From contig JAZRXD010000021.1 of the NCBI GenBank assembly GCA_045600045.1, positions 46,299 to 110,298 of the forward strand: a stretch of 64,000 nucleotides of DNA, given 5' to 3'. A model generated the notes under the pieces. The model ran no database searches. It saw nothing but the letters and a program-made list of their open reading frames with translations, and was not told the origin of the DNA. Each line of letters begins with the position of its first letter. Position 1 is the first letter of the stretch. The translations under genes were made by a program, and so were the position numbers. This document shows, in pieces, positions 7,184 through 17,200 of this stretch. The DNA is from UBA1715 sp045600045. GTDB taxonomy: Bacteria; Bacteroidota; Bacteroidia; Bacteroidales; UBA1715.

Positions 7184-8212
7184 ATGATAATTCGAAGTAA
7201 AGCTCCATTACGGTTAGGTTTGGCAGGCGGAGGTAGCGATGTGTCTCCTTACAGCGATATGTACGGTGGCCTTATCCTAAATGCGACAATCAATTTATAT
7301 GCCCATTGTACTATAGAAGAAACCGACTCTGATTTAATAGAAATTGTTGCGACAGATTTGAAAATATCGCAATCATATAAAGTTGAACAAATACTTCCGA
7401 TAAATGGTGTATTAGATTTACACAAAGGTGTTTATAATAGAATTATAAAAGATTTTGGCGTGAATCCACGTTCATTTCGCATAACTACATATTCTGATGC
7501 TCCGGCAGGAAGTGGTTTGGGCTCGTCTTCCACAATGGTTGTGTGTATTTTGAAAGCTTTTGCGGAATGGTTCAATTTGCCGATGGGTGATTATGAAATT
7601 GCTCGTTTGGCTTATGAAATTGAACGAATTGATATTGGGTTGAGTGGAGGAAAACAAGATCAATATGCGGCAGCTTTTGGAGGTTTCAATTTCATGGAGT
7701 TTTTGAAGGACGACCATGTTATTGTGAATCCTCTCCGTATAAAATCTTGGATTGTAGAAGAATTGCAGGCCTCGTTGTTGTTATTTTATACAGGAGCCTC
7801 TCGCTCTTCGGCAAAAATTATTGACGAGCAACGTAAAAATACTCGCGAAAACAATAAAGCTGCTATTGAGGCAATGCATAAAATCAAACAAAGCGCAGTT
7901 GATATGAAAACGGCCATTTTGAAAGGTGATTTGCGCAGTTTTGCTTCAATTCTTGGACAAGCCTGGGAAGACAAGAAAAAAATGGCTACGTCAATCACAA
8001 ATCCTATGATTCAAAAAGCGTTTGATGTTGCTTTGGAAGCTGGCGCAATTGCAGGAAAGGTTAGTGGAGCAGGCGGTGGAGGTTTCATTATGTTTGTGGT
8101 TGAGCCGACAAAACGAAAGAATGTTGAGTTCGCACTTAAGGATTTGGAAGGTTCTGTTGTGGAATTCCAATTCAGCGACCATGGAACTCAAAGTTGGAAA
8201 ATCTTCAATTAA
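7184..8212 (+). CDS. hddA: D-glycero-alpha-D-manno-heptose 7-phosphate kinase
   Basis: A 342-residue GHMP-family kinase. The N-terminal SKAPLRLGLAGGGSDVSPY and the ATP loop AGSGLGSSSTMVVC (about residues 107-120) are diagnostic, as is the C-terminal KVSGAGGGGFIMF motif. In this family with HddC next door, the substrate is D-glycero-D-manno-heptose 7-phosphate, phosphorylated at C1 on the way to GDP-heptose for surface polysaccharide or glycoprotein. hddC begins 3 bases after the stop. GmhA and a phosphatase GmhB, needed for the full path, are not in the window. Confidence 0.85.
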   Translation: MIIRSKAPLRLGLAGGGSDVSPYSDMYGGLILNATINLYAHCTIEETDSDLIEIVATDLKISQSYKVEQILPINGVLDLHKGVYNRIIKDFGVNPRSFRITTYSDAPAGSGLGSSSTMVVCILKAFAEWFNLPMGDYEIARLAYEIERIDIGLSGGKQDQYAAAFGGFNFMEFLKDDHVIVNPLRIKSWIVEELQASLLLFYTGASRSSAKIIDEQRKNTRENNKAAIEAMHKIKQSAVDMKTAILKGDLRSFASILGQAWEDKKKMATSITNPMIQKAFDVALEAGAIAGKVSGAGGGGFIMFVVEPTKRKNVEFALKDLEGSVVEFQFSDHGTQSWKIFN

Positions 8213-8215
8213 ATT

Positions 8216-8920
8216 ATGGATGCCATTATTTTAGCGGGAGGTCTTGGCACACGTTTACGTTCGGTTGTGAGTGAATTGCCGAAGTGTATGGCTCCGGTTT
8301 GTGGTGAACCGTTTTTGTCGTATTTGCTAAAATATTTGTCGAAATATTCGGAAATAGATAATGTTATTCTTTCTGTTGGTTATTTGCGAGAATCGATTTT
8401 TTTGTGGATTGATGAACACAAAATGGAATACCCTTTTTCAATAACCTATGCGGTTGAAGAAACACCGTTAGGAACAGGTGGTGGTATTAAATTGGCAATG
8501 AAGCAAATGAAATCAAACGAAGTTATTATTGTGAATGGCGATACTTTTTTTGATGTTGATATTCATGATTTTTTGAAAATGAGCAGATTATCATCCGCTA
8601 CTTTAAATGTTGCTTTAAAATATTTGCACGATTTCGACAGATATGGTTCAGTTGATGTTGATGTCTCGAATACGATAATTGCTTTTAATGAGAAAAAACA
8701 TTGCGATGACGGACTAATCAATGGGGGAATTTATTATGCTGATATGCGTAGGTTTCCTTTGGAAATAATTCCCGACTGTGGCTCGTTTGAAAAAGAAGTG
8801 CTTGAAAAAGAAGCTGTAAAAAAACATTTGCAAGGATATATTAGCGATGGCTATTTTATTGATATTGGAATTCCCGAAGATTATGATAAAGCAAATGTTG
8901 AATTGAAATCAAGAATTTGA
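8216..8920 (+). CDS. hddC: Heptose 1-phosphate nucleotidyltransferase (HddC-like)
   Basis: A 234-residue nucleotidyltransferase. DAIILAGGLGTRLRSVV at the N-terminus is the nucleotide-binding loop, PKCMAPVCGEPF follows, and VNGDTFFDVD is the metal-binding Asp motif. Its tight pairing with hddA (3-base gap) points to guanylyl transfer onto D-glycero-alpha-D-manno-heptose 1-phosphate to make GDP-heptose. From the sequence alone another NDP-sugar pyrophosphorylase specificity cannot be excluded. It converges on nrdG with only 18 bases between the stops and no visible terminator, so the two transcripts probably overlap at their 3' ends. Confidence 0.8.
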   Translation: MDAIILAGGLGTRLRSVVSELPKCMAPVCGEPFLSYLLKYLSKYSEIDNVILSVGYLRESIFLWIDEHKMEYPFSITYAVEETPLGTGGGIKLAMKQMKSNEVIIVNGDTFFDVDIHDFLKMSRLSSATLNVALKYLHDFDRYGSVDVDVSNTIIAFNEKKHCDDGLINGGIYYADMRRFPLEIIPDCGSFEKEVLEKEAVKKHLQGYISDGYFIDIGIPEDYDKANVELKSRI

Positions 8921-8938
8921 TTGATTTTCAATATGTAA

Positions 8939-9412
8939 CTACAATTTTATTCTCCAAAATCTGTTTGTGATATCTGTCATGTTTCCATTCTCGCTGATGG
9001 AAAATAACTTTTGATTTGTCGTTGGTTTGTTCAACGGACCGTTTTCGGCTTGGAAAGGACCTAATTTAATGTAATCGAAATTGTTGAGGTTGATAGTTTC
9101 CGATAATTGCGGTTTCCCAGAATACCAAGCAGTTTTGATGTTCGAAAAGTTTTTTTTGATAAATGTTGCAAGTTTATCAACGGCGTTTGGCTCTCTGTCG
9201 CCACCCATAAAACATACGCATGTAATGTCGTAGTTGTATTTTTGTACGAGTTTTGAAAGTTCGTTTTCATCAAGAGGCATACCTATGTCCTCCTGTAAAT
9301 GAGGACTATGACAACCAACACAACGATTCGGACAATTCGTTATGTTGATTGCAAGTGTGACCTCGTCTGGAATTTCGGCAAAAACAATATCGAAATTGTA
9401 ATACTTGAGCAT
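8939..9412 (-). CDS. nrdG: Anaerobic ribonucleotide reductase activating protein NrdG
   Basis: A 157-residue radical-SAM activase that generates the glycyl radical on NrdD. The cluster motif CPNRCVGCHSPHLQ (about residues 28-41) has the CxxxCxxC spacing, and CFMGGDREPN (about 67-76) is the SAM-binding GGE-like strand, here GGD. Length is normal for NrdG. Its ATG overlaps the nrdD stop (TAATG), so the pair is coupled. Both are expected to fall under the cobalamin riboswitch upstream of nrdD. Confidence 0.93.
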   Translation of the reverse strand: MLKYYNFDIVFAEIPDEVTLAINITNCPNRCVGCHSPHLQEDIGMPLDENELSKLVQKYNYDITCVCFMGGDREPNAVDKLATFIKKNFSNIKTAWYSGKPQLSETINLNNFDYIKLGPFQAENGPLNKPTTNQKLFSISENGNMTDITNRFWRIKL

Positions 9413-11523
9413 TACAAATCAAGTACGAATTGCTTTTCGTTCGCATAGAATCTACGTTTTGCTTCTTCCTGTCTTGCGGCTGAGAAGTTCGAAACTCGTT
9501 TCATATAGCCAATTACACGTGTCAAATAGTCGACATTTGTGCTGTGGCAACAAGGACATTCTTTCAAATATCGTTTGTCAATGTGTCCACATTCGTTACA
9601 AACTGTGTTTGGAATGTTGAATGTGAAGTAATTACACCCTTCGTGGGCAGCTACACGAATCAAATGTCTGTATTGTTCTTTTGTTAAGTGGCTTTCCAAA
9701 TTTGCGTGCAAAGCGGAACCACCAGTTAAGTGTTCAATATATTTGCGTCCGTGCAAACGGAATTTATCGACTATGTTAAGTGATTCATCTTCAACAATGT
9801 AGAAATACGAATTGTAGCAATCACGAGGAACAACGTAACCATCTTCTTTGTCCCATTTTGCGTGTTTCACACCAACATTTTCTGCTGGAATCATTTCGCA
9901 GTTGAACATCATATGTTTTGTGCGATATTTCTTGTTGTATTTTTCAATCAAGCCAAGAACTTGTTGTACGAATTCAGCATATTTGGGATTGTCGTTGATT
10001 TCGATTCCTAAAAATTCGGCAGCTTCAACCAATCCGTTTACACCAATTGTTAAGTATTGGCGGTTGATATTGATATAACCAGCGTCGAACAATGGCAACA
10101 TTCCTTTTTCTTGAAGGTTTTTCAAGTTTTCGTTGTAACCGATTTGAACTTTATGTACTAAATCAACAATTCCTTCAAGATATGTCATATAGTGCATGTT
10201 GTTTTTCACAGCGTATTGAATACAACGGTTCAAGTTTATTGTCAGCACACTTTTTGAACCTGTTGAAACACCTCCGGCACCAAGTGTATAGCTGAATCCG
10301 TTGTCTTGAATTTCGTTACGTAAACGGCAGCACGAAGCCAACGAATCGGCGTTGTCGCTGATGTATGTGAAGAATGAATGTCCTTCGGAATACATTTCTG
10401 CTGTGAAATCGCCCCATTCTGAATCCATTACGTCGCCATCTTTTGTAAGTAACGCCATTGTTTCTACTGGAAAAGTCAAAACAGCTTTTGTACGTTCGTG
10501 GTTGAACCATTTCATGAAACGTTTTTGTAACCACGACAACGATTCCCAATGTGGTTGTGAACCGTCAGGAAAGTAGAATTCTCCAAAAATGTTTTCGAAA
10601 TAGTATTTGTCGTAATATGAAATGTTCCAGAACACGGCTTGGAAGTTTCTTGCTCCGGAAGGTTGGTTGATTGAGTAAACAACTTGTTCGAAGCAATCTT
10701 CGATAACTTTTCCTATTGTTCTTTGTTTTTTAGATAAGTCAACAACTTCGTCGGCACGTTTGTAATAATCTTCGCCAAATTCCTTTTCTATAAAATAGTT
10801 CATATACATAAGGAATTCGGGTGTCGCGCAGGCACCGCTCAACATGCTCGATACAATGAAAACCATATTGACAAATCCGCCGCAGAATGATTTTAAGTTG
10901 GTTGGAGCTTTTGAATTTCCACCAACCGAAATGGTTCCGCCCAACAACCATGGATACATTGTGATTGATGCGCAGTAGTTTGCCATTGAAGTCTCGTCGT
11001 TTTTGTAAACGAAATGATTATTAAGCAAATACAAATATTTGTCGGCTAATTCTTTTCCGTACAATTCTTTCAAACGATCGGTAAGCAAACGTCTGTTTAA
11101 ACGAATAAAGTTTGATTTTGGAAGTTCTCCAATCAATGTTGCGATGTTTTTCTTCTCAACATTGGCATTTGCATCGTATTTTGAACCTGAAGCTGCATTT
11201 TCGGCATTGCAGTAGCTAACCAAAAAGTTTAGTTTTTCGCGGTCTTCACGGTCTTCGGTGTGTTTTTGGCGATACAACATATAACTTTTCGCAACGGAAT
11301 AATATCGTTCTGCCATAAGGGCAACTTCAACTTGGTTTTGAACTTCTTCAACGCTCATTCCGTCGGCAATATGCACGCGGCTCAATACACCAGCTAAATC
11401 ATCGTCGGTTGCGTAGCTTCCAACCGAAAGGAATGCTTTACGTACGGCGTATTTGATTTTCTCAATTGAAAAAGGTTCGCGTGAACCATCACGCTTTACG
11501 ATTCGAATTTCCGATATTCCCAT
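9412..11523 (-). CDS. nrdD: Anaerobic (class III) ribonucleoside-triphosphate reductase NrdD
   Basis: A 703-residue glycyl-radical enzyme that reduces NTPs to dNTPs without oxygen. Residues 1-90 form an ATP-cone allosteric domain (VKRDGSREPFSIEKIKYAVR). Near the C-terminus the zinc site CNECGH ... CPCC is followed by RVIGYMKRVSNF, in which the glycine at about residue 672 is the expected radical site. Length and domain order match full-length NrdD. It is followed by nrdG with overlapping stop and start codons. The leader contains a cobalamin riboswitch, which suggests this enzyme is made when B12 is short, as a substitute for a B12-dependent class II reductase. Confidence 0.95.
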   Translation of the reverse strand: MGISEIRIVKRDGSREPFSIEKIKYAVRKAFLSVGSYATDDDLAGVLSRVHIADGMSVEEVQNQVEVALMAERYYSVAKSYMLYRQKHTEDREDREKLNFLVSYCNAENAASGSKYDANANVEKKNIATLIGELPKSNFIRLNRRLLTDRLKELYGKELADKYLYLLNNHFVYKNDETSMANYCASITMYPWLLGGTISVGGNSKAPTNLKSFCGGFVNMVFIVSSMLSGACATPEFLMYMNYFIEKEFGEDYYKRADEVVDLSKKQRTIGKVIEDCFEQVVYSINQPSGARNFQAVFWNISYYDKYYFENIFGEFYFPDGSQPHWESLSWLQKRFMKWFNHERTKAVLTFPVETMALLTKDGDVMDSEWGDFTAEMYSEGHSFFTYISDNADSLASCCRLRNEIQDNGFSYTLGAGGVSTGSKSVLTINLNRCIQYAVKNNMHYMTYLEGIVDLVHKVQIGYNENLKNLQEKGMLPLFDAGYININRQYLTIGVNGLVEAAEFLGIEINDNPKYAEFVQQVLGLIEKYNKKYRTKHMMFNCEMIPAENVGVKHAKWDKEDGYVVPRDCYNSYFYIVEDESLNIVDKFRLHGRKYIEHLTGGSALHANLESHLTKEQYRHLIRVAAHEGCNYFTFNIPNTVCNECGHIDKRYLKECPCCHSTNVDYLTRVIGYMKRVSNFSAARQEEAKRRFYANEKQFVLDL

Positions 11524-11635
11524 TACTTAAATTTTTAATCAATTAACTTTTGTTAAGTGACAAGATAGTTTCTATATCCAAAAATTGGTTTGTCATATTC
11601 CGCTGTTATTCTTCATCCCGAGAATTTCAGTTTCA

Positions 11636-11775
11636 ATGCCAAGCAGGTCTTCTGACTTGTTCCGTCTGTACTGTCTTCCCGCCAATCGGCAGTGACTAAA
11701 GATTGGTACAGATTTTTAAAGAACTCACAGCTACGGGTATAGTTTCAGATTTTCACTGAATTCCCTTTTCAATTT
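11636..11775 (-). ncRNA. Cobalamin (B12) riboswitch upstream of nrdDG
   Basis: Read on the minus strand, this leader contains the conserved blocks of the cobalamin riboswitch in order: AAAAGGGAAT, CAGTGAAAATCTG, CCCGTAGCTGT, AGTCACTG, GGCGGGAAG and AGTCAGAAGACCTGC. Each differs from the common consensus by at most one or two bases. About 112 bases separate it from the nrdD ATG; I see no strong terminator hairpin there, so control may be at translation. Known biology: such elements repress when adenosylcobalamin binds. The rest of the gap to the ROK gene (11776-11988) shows no gene. Confidence 0.92.
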
Positions 11776-11988
11776 TGATAAGAAATTATCGCCATCACTT
11801 TAGCATGTCAAAAGTAAAATTTAAGTTAATTCTTATTGTGTAATTTTGTTGAAAGTTATTAGCAATTGTTGTTGTGGGGGTGTTTTAATTTGCTGACTTT
11901 CAGTGAGTTTATAGGTTAATAACCTAAATTTGCGCTTTGATTTGTTGTTGGAAATCAGATTTCAAGATAATTAAGAGCAAAGACAAAA

Positions 11989-12027
11989 AAATTAAAGGTA
12001 ATTTTTTATGAAAATTACCTTTAATTT
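11989..12027 (-). terminator. Terminator of the ROK glucokinase gene
   Basis: A perfect 17-bp inverted repeat (arms 11989-12005 and 12011-12027) around a 5-base loop. On the minus strand it is followed by a run of T. It lies just beyond the ROK kinase stop. Confidence 0.88.
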
Positions 12028-12059
12028 GATTTTTGACTCTTGTCTCCGAAATCCAAAAA

Positions 12060-13019
12060 TTATTTTTCCAATTCTTTCCAAGCCAATGCACTCGCACCAA
12101 GTACGGCTGCATTTTTATCCATCAAACCACTTAGTTTAATGTCAATCTTGTTTTTGAAGATTGGCAATAAATATTCTTCCATTGATTTTTTTGCTGGTTT
12201 AATGATTGCATCGCCGGCTTTTGCAGGTCCGCCAAACAAGAAAATTGTTGAAGGGCTTGTGTGGCAAACCACATCGGCGAATTTAATACCAAGAATTTTT
12301 CCTGTGTATTCAAAAGTTTCCTTTGCGATTTCGTCGCCAGCTTGATATGCTTTGTACACGTCGTACGAAGTTAATTGGTTGAATGGAATGTCGCGCAATG
12401 TGGATGGTTTACGTGTTTTGCAAATAAGTTCCGTAACGGTTCTTGTGATTCCCGAAGCTGAAGCATAAGCTTCCAAACAGCCTTTTTTGCCGCAACCGCA
12501 TTCGCGTCCGTCAGGAAATACGGTTGTGTGTCCTACTTCGCCGGCAAAACCGTCGTGTCCGTAAACTAAGTCGCCGTTTACAACAATACCGCTACCAACA
12601 CCTGTCCCCAATGTAATTACCACAAAGTCGGTCAAACCTTTTGCTGCGCCGAAAATCATTTCGCCCATAGCAGCAGCGTTTGCGTCGTTTGTAATGGCAA
12701 TTTTCACATTTGGAAAATATTCGCCCATCATTTTGCAAAAATGAACGGTTCCTTTCCAACTTAAATTTGGAGCTTCTTCAATTGTTCCTCGGTGATAATT
12801 TGCGTTTGGTGCACCAATTCCAATTCCCATCAACTGGCAATCGGTGTGGTTTTGCAACTCTTTTTGAATCAATCCGCACAAATTTTTCATGTACGATTCA
12901 ATATCTAAAAATTCTTTTGTCGGAATGCTTGTTTCAAACAAACAGTTCCCTTCGCGGTCAACAAAACCAATAGCGGTGTTCGTTCCGCCTATGTCAATAC
13001 CAACAGTGATTTGTTTCAT
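12060..13019 (-). CDS. glk: ROK-family glucokinase
   Basis: A 319-residue sugar kinase expected to phosphorylate glucose with ATP. The N-terminal TVGIDIGGTNTAIGFV is the phosphate-binding loop, LGTGVGSGIVVNGDLV the second ATP loop, and ECGCGKKGCLEAYAS the ROK zinc site. I chose the ATG at 13019, which puts the first strand at residue 4; a 32-residue upstream extension is possible but lacks conserved features. It is divergent from thiL, with promoter boxes for both strands between them. Glucose is the most common substrate of this clade, but other hexoses or N-acetyl sugars cannot be excluded. Confidence 0.85.
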   Translation of the reverse strand: MKQITVGIDIGGTNTAIGFVDREGNCLFETSIPTKEFLDIESYMKNLCGLIQKELQNHTDCQLMGIGIGAPNANYHRGTIEEAPNLSWKGTVHFCKMMGEYFPNVKIAITNDANAAAMGEMIFGAAKGLTDFVVITLGTGVGSGIVVNGDLVYGHDGFAGEVGHTTVFPDGRECGCGKKGCLEAYASASGITRTVTELICKTRKPSTLRDIPFNQLTSYDVYKAYQAGDEIAKETFEYTGKILGIKFADVVCHTSPSTIFLFGGPAKAGDAIIKPAKKSMEEYLLPIFKNKIDIKLSGLMDKNAAVLGASALAWKELEK

Positions 13020-13041
13020 AATTTTATTTATTTCATTTGAG

Positions 13042-13112
13042 CAAAAGTATTGAAAATCTTGCATTAATACAATTTGAAAATCGGTTTCGTTTCCTTGAAA
13101 AATGTATTTTTG
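13042..13112. promoter_or_regulatory. Divergent promoter boxes for glk and thiL
   Basis: On the minus strand TACTTTTG (complement of 13042-13049) matches the Bacteroidota -7 box for the ROK kinase, with an ATTG about 20 bases upstream. On the plus strand TATTTTTG (13105-13112) is the corresponding box for thiL, 14 bases before its ATG; its -33 box is weak. Confidence 0.5.
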
Positions 13113-13126
13113 CAAAAAACAAATTT

Positions 13127-14164
13127 ATGGAAAAACAAAGAACACTTGCCGAAGTCGGTGAATTTGGTCTAATAGACATTCTTACAAAGGATTTTAAGAC
13201 TTCGAAATCAACTATAAAAGGAGTGGGAGACGATTGCGCCGTTCTTGAATACAAAAAAGATGAATATCAGTTGGTTACGACTGACTTGTTAATGGAAGGA
13301 ATACATTTTGATTTAATGTATTTCCCTCTTAAACATTTAGGCTTCAAGGCGGTAGCGCAAAATTGCTCCGACATTTTGGCAATGAACGGAAAGCCACAAA
13401 AAATGACTGTTTCCATTGCTGTTTCGGCAAAATTTTCGGTAAATGCGCTGGAACAATTGTACGAAGGAATCAAATTGGCGTGTGATAAATATGGCGTGGA
13501 ATTGATTGGCGGTGACACATCGGCTTCGATGACTGGATTGGCTATCAGCGTTACAATGATAGGCACGGTGGGGAAAAATAAAATTGCATATCGTTCGGGT
13601 GCGAAACCAACCGATTTGATTTGTGTGTCGGGTGATTTGGGCGGAGCGTATGCAGGTTTGCAAATCCTTCAACGCGAAAAAGCGGTGTATAATCAAGGTA
13701 AGGGCGACCAGCCGAAACTCGACGGTTACGAATATGTGCTTCAACGTTTGTTGAAACCTGAAGCTCGTTTCGACGTGATTGAAAATTTGGAAAAACAAAA
13801 TATTATTCCAACGTCAATGATTGATATTTCCGACGGACTTTCTTCGGAATTGTTCCATTTGTGTTTGAATTCGAATGTCGGATGTAAAATTTATGAAGAC
13901 AAAATCCCTGTAAACGAAGCGACTGGCGATGTTTGCCACGAATTTTCGTTGGAACCGATTATCCCCGCTTTACACGGAGGTGACGATTACGAATTGTTGT
14001 TCACTGTTCCGCTTTCGCAATACGAGGAAATCAAGAAAATAAAAGATATTTCTGTGATTGGAAATATTGTAGAAAAAGAACAGGGCTTGGGTATGGTTAG
14101 TCGCTCTGGTGACTATGTTCATTTGAAAGCCCAAGGTTGGAATAATATTGACACAAAAAAATAA
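13127..14164 (+). CDS. thiL: Thiamine-monophosphate kinase ThiL
   Basis: A 345-residue enzyme that phosphorylates thiamine monophosphate to thiamine pyrophosphate, the last step of the pathway. Evidence: GEFGLIDIL at the N-terminus, KGVGDDCAVLE (Mg-ATP binding), the TTDLLMEGIHFDL motif, LIGGDTSAS, and HGGDDYELLFTVP near the C-terminus. Length fits ThiL. The ATG at 13127 was chosen because the conserved N-terminus starts directly after it. No TPP riboswitch is visible in the leader. The DUF2723 gene begins 50 bases after its stop. Confidence 0.93.
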   Translation: MEKQRTLAEVGEFGLIDILTKDFKTSKSTIKGVGDDCAVLEYKKDEYQLVTTDLLMEGIHFDLMYFPLKHLGFKAVAQNCSDILAMNGKPQKMTVSIAVSAKFSVNALEQLYEGIKLACDKYGVELIGGDTSASMTGLAISVTMIGTVGKNKIAYRSGAKPTDLICVSGDLGGAYAGLQILQREKAVYNQGKGDQPKLDGYEYVLQRLLKPEARFDVIENLEKQNIIPTSMIDISDGLSSELFHLCLNSNVGCKIYEDKIPVNEATGDVCHEFSLEPIIPALHGGDDYELLFTVPLSQYEEIKKIKDISVIGNIVEKEQGLGMVSRSGDYVHLKAQGWNNIDTKK

Positions 14165-14214
14165 TAGTATTCAGATTGTTTTAACTACTTTTGCACGAAA
14201 ATTAATTTAATCAA

Positions 14215-17200
14215 ATGGAGAAAAAATATAAACTGTTTAATAATCTCCTTGGACTTCTTTCTTTCATCGGTGCTTCGATTGTGTACATGCTTACTATCGA
14301 GCCAACCGTAAGTCTTTGGGATTGTGGAGAATTTATAGCAACGGCAGGCAAATTAGAAGTTGGTCACCCTCCTGGGGCACCATTTTTCTTACTTTTAGGA
14401 AGATTCTTCTCGTTGTTTGCTTCGTCACCGGAACAAATCGCAGCGTGTGTCAATACTATGTCAGCTTTGGCAAGTGGAGCCACAATTATGTTCTTGTTTT
14501 GGACAATAACCCACTTAGCTAAAAAATTCTTCGACGATAAAGAACTAAATTTAACAAGTGTCATAATTATTCTTGCTGCTGGTCTTATTGGTGCTGGAGC
14601 TTATACATTCACCGATACATTCTGGTTCTCGGCTGTTGAAGGCGAAGTTTACGGGATGTCGTCGTTGCTTACGGCAGTTGTTTTCTGGGCAATTTTGAAA
14701 TGGGAAGATCATTTCAATGAACCAGGGAGTGATCGTTGGATTATTTTCATCGCTTACATTATGGGATTGTCAATTGGTGTTCACTTGTTGAACTTGTTGA
14801 CAATTACGGCAATAGTTTTTGTTTACTATTTCAAGAAATTCGAGCCAACAATCAAGGGAATGATATTCACTTGCTTGCTTTCGTTCTTGTTCATTGCATT
14901 TATGATGTGGGGAATCATTGCAGGTTCGGTTGATGTTGCTTCTAAATTCGAATTGTTCTGCGTGAATGTTCTTGGAATGCCATTCCAGTCAGGTTTGATT
15001 GCGTGGCTGATTGTTCTTACGTTGGCGTTTGTTGCCGGAATTTGCGTTACAAAATGCGACAAAGTGAACAAATGGGTGAAAGTTGGTGTGGTTACTTTTA
15101 TAACGATTTTGCTTGGTATTCCAACATTAACCGACAGCGTCCTTGTTTGGCTTATAATTCTTGCCGGAATAATTTGGGGCTTGAATTATGTTAACGGGAA
15201 AAATAAGTATGTGTTGAATACAATCGTTAACGTGTTGTTGGTTGTTATGATAGGTTATTCATCGTATGCGATGATAATTATTCGTTCAAATGCCAACACG
15301 CCAATGAACGAAAATGCTCCAAAAGATGCGTTTTCGCTTCTTTCTTATTTGAACCGTGAACAATATGGTTCTACGCCAATTCTTTATGGTCCTTACTACA
15401 ACGCTTCGCCTGTTTGGAAATCCGACGGGTCGGCAGAAATCAAGGAAAAATTCACTTATACGCCACGTGATGGCAAATATGTGAAAGTAAGTAATGGTTT
15501 GGAATATGTTTGGAATCCTGATATGTGCACGATTTTCCCACGTATGTATAGCCGCGAGGCACATCATATTCGTGGTTACAAAGATTGGGCTGGAATAAAA
15601 GACGGAGTAAATACAAGAAAGGTTCGTTACGATCGCGAAGGTAAAACGTACGACGTTCCTACTTTCGGTCAGAATTTGAAATATTTCTTTTCATATCAAA
15701 TTGGCCACATGTATATGCGTTACTTTATGTGGAATTTCTGCGGACGTCAGAATGATATTCAAGGCCATGGCGACATAGAACACGGAAACTGGATAACGGG
15801 TATCAACGCAATTGATAAGCATTTGGTCGGCGATCAGTCGCAAATTTCCGATGTCGCAAAAAACACTCCTTCAAGAAACGTATATTATATGCTTCCGTTC
15901 ATTCTTGGTTTGATTGGATTAGTTTATCATTTAAGCCGTAAGAAAAACGATTCGCTTGTTGTGATTCTTTTGTTCTTGATGACAGGTTTAGCTATCATAG
16001 TTTATCTGAACCAGAAACCTTACGAACCACGTGAACGTGACTATGCATATGCAGGTTCATTCTATGCATATTGTATTTGGATTGGATTGAGCGTTTTGGC
16101 GATTTTCGAATTGATAAAGAAACGTATCAAAAATGCAAAAACTGGTACTGTTGTGGGCATTGCGGTTGCATTGTTAGTGACTATTCCTGCACCAGTTTTG
16201 TTGGCAACAGAAAACTGGGACGACCACGATCGTTCGGGACGATACACGGCGCACGATTTCGCCTACAACTATTTGCAAAGTTGCGATCCTAATTCAATGA
16301 TTGTCACTGCAGGCGATAACGATACTTTCCCATTGTGGTACATTCAAGAAATTGAAGGTGTGAGAACTGATGTTCGCGTGCTTTGTACTCCATTGTTGGC
16401 AACAGATTGGTATGCTCAACAAATGAAACATCGTGCCTACGAATCGGCTCCGCTTCCAATGAAATTGACTGAAAAACAAGTTGGTAAAGGCATTCGTGAT
16501 ATGGTTCCTGTACGTGAATTCAGCAGTGTGAAAGGTAAATATTATTCTATTCACGATGCAATGGAAGTTGTACGCGATGACAAAATGCTGACTAATTATT
16601 ACGGAGATAAATACAATTTCTTCCCTGCTAAGAATTTAATGTTCACTGTCGATAAGGAATTGGCATTGAAGAACAATGCTGTGTCGGCAAAAGATTCAAG
16701 TTTGATAGCGTCTGAAATTAAATTTACATTGCGCGACAATAATATCTACAAAAATAAACTTGTGATTTATGATTGTCTTGATGGTTGGATGTGGGATCGT
16801 CCTTTGTATTTCACAAGCCAATCGTCGGCTGAGGATTTGGGTTTGGAAAATTATCTTCGTTATGATGGATTTGCATTCAAATTCGTTCCGATTTACAATC
16901 AAGATGCAAATATTCCGTATGTCGATACCGATGTTATGTACGACAAGTTGATGAATGTTTACAAATGGCGCGGAATGGGCGAAAAAGGTGTGTATATCGA
17001 TCATTTCCACGAACGTACGACACGTGTAATCGGCGTTCGCCAAATGTTCAACTCGCTTGCGCTTAATTTGATTACTGAACACAAGGTTGATTCTGCAAAA
17101 CAAGTTCTTCAAAAACTTGATGAAATAATGCCTAACTGGCAAATTCCATATTTCGATGACGGAATCATTACAACTGCATATGCTCATTATATGACTGGCA

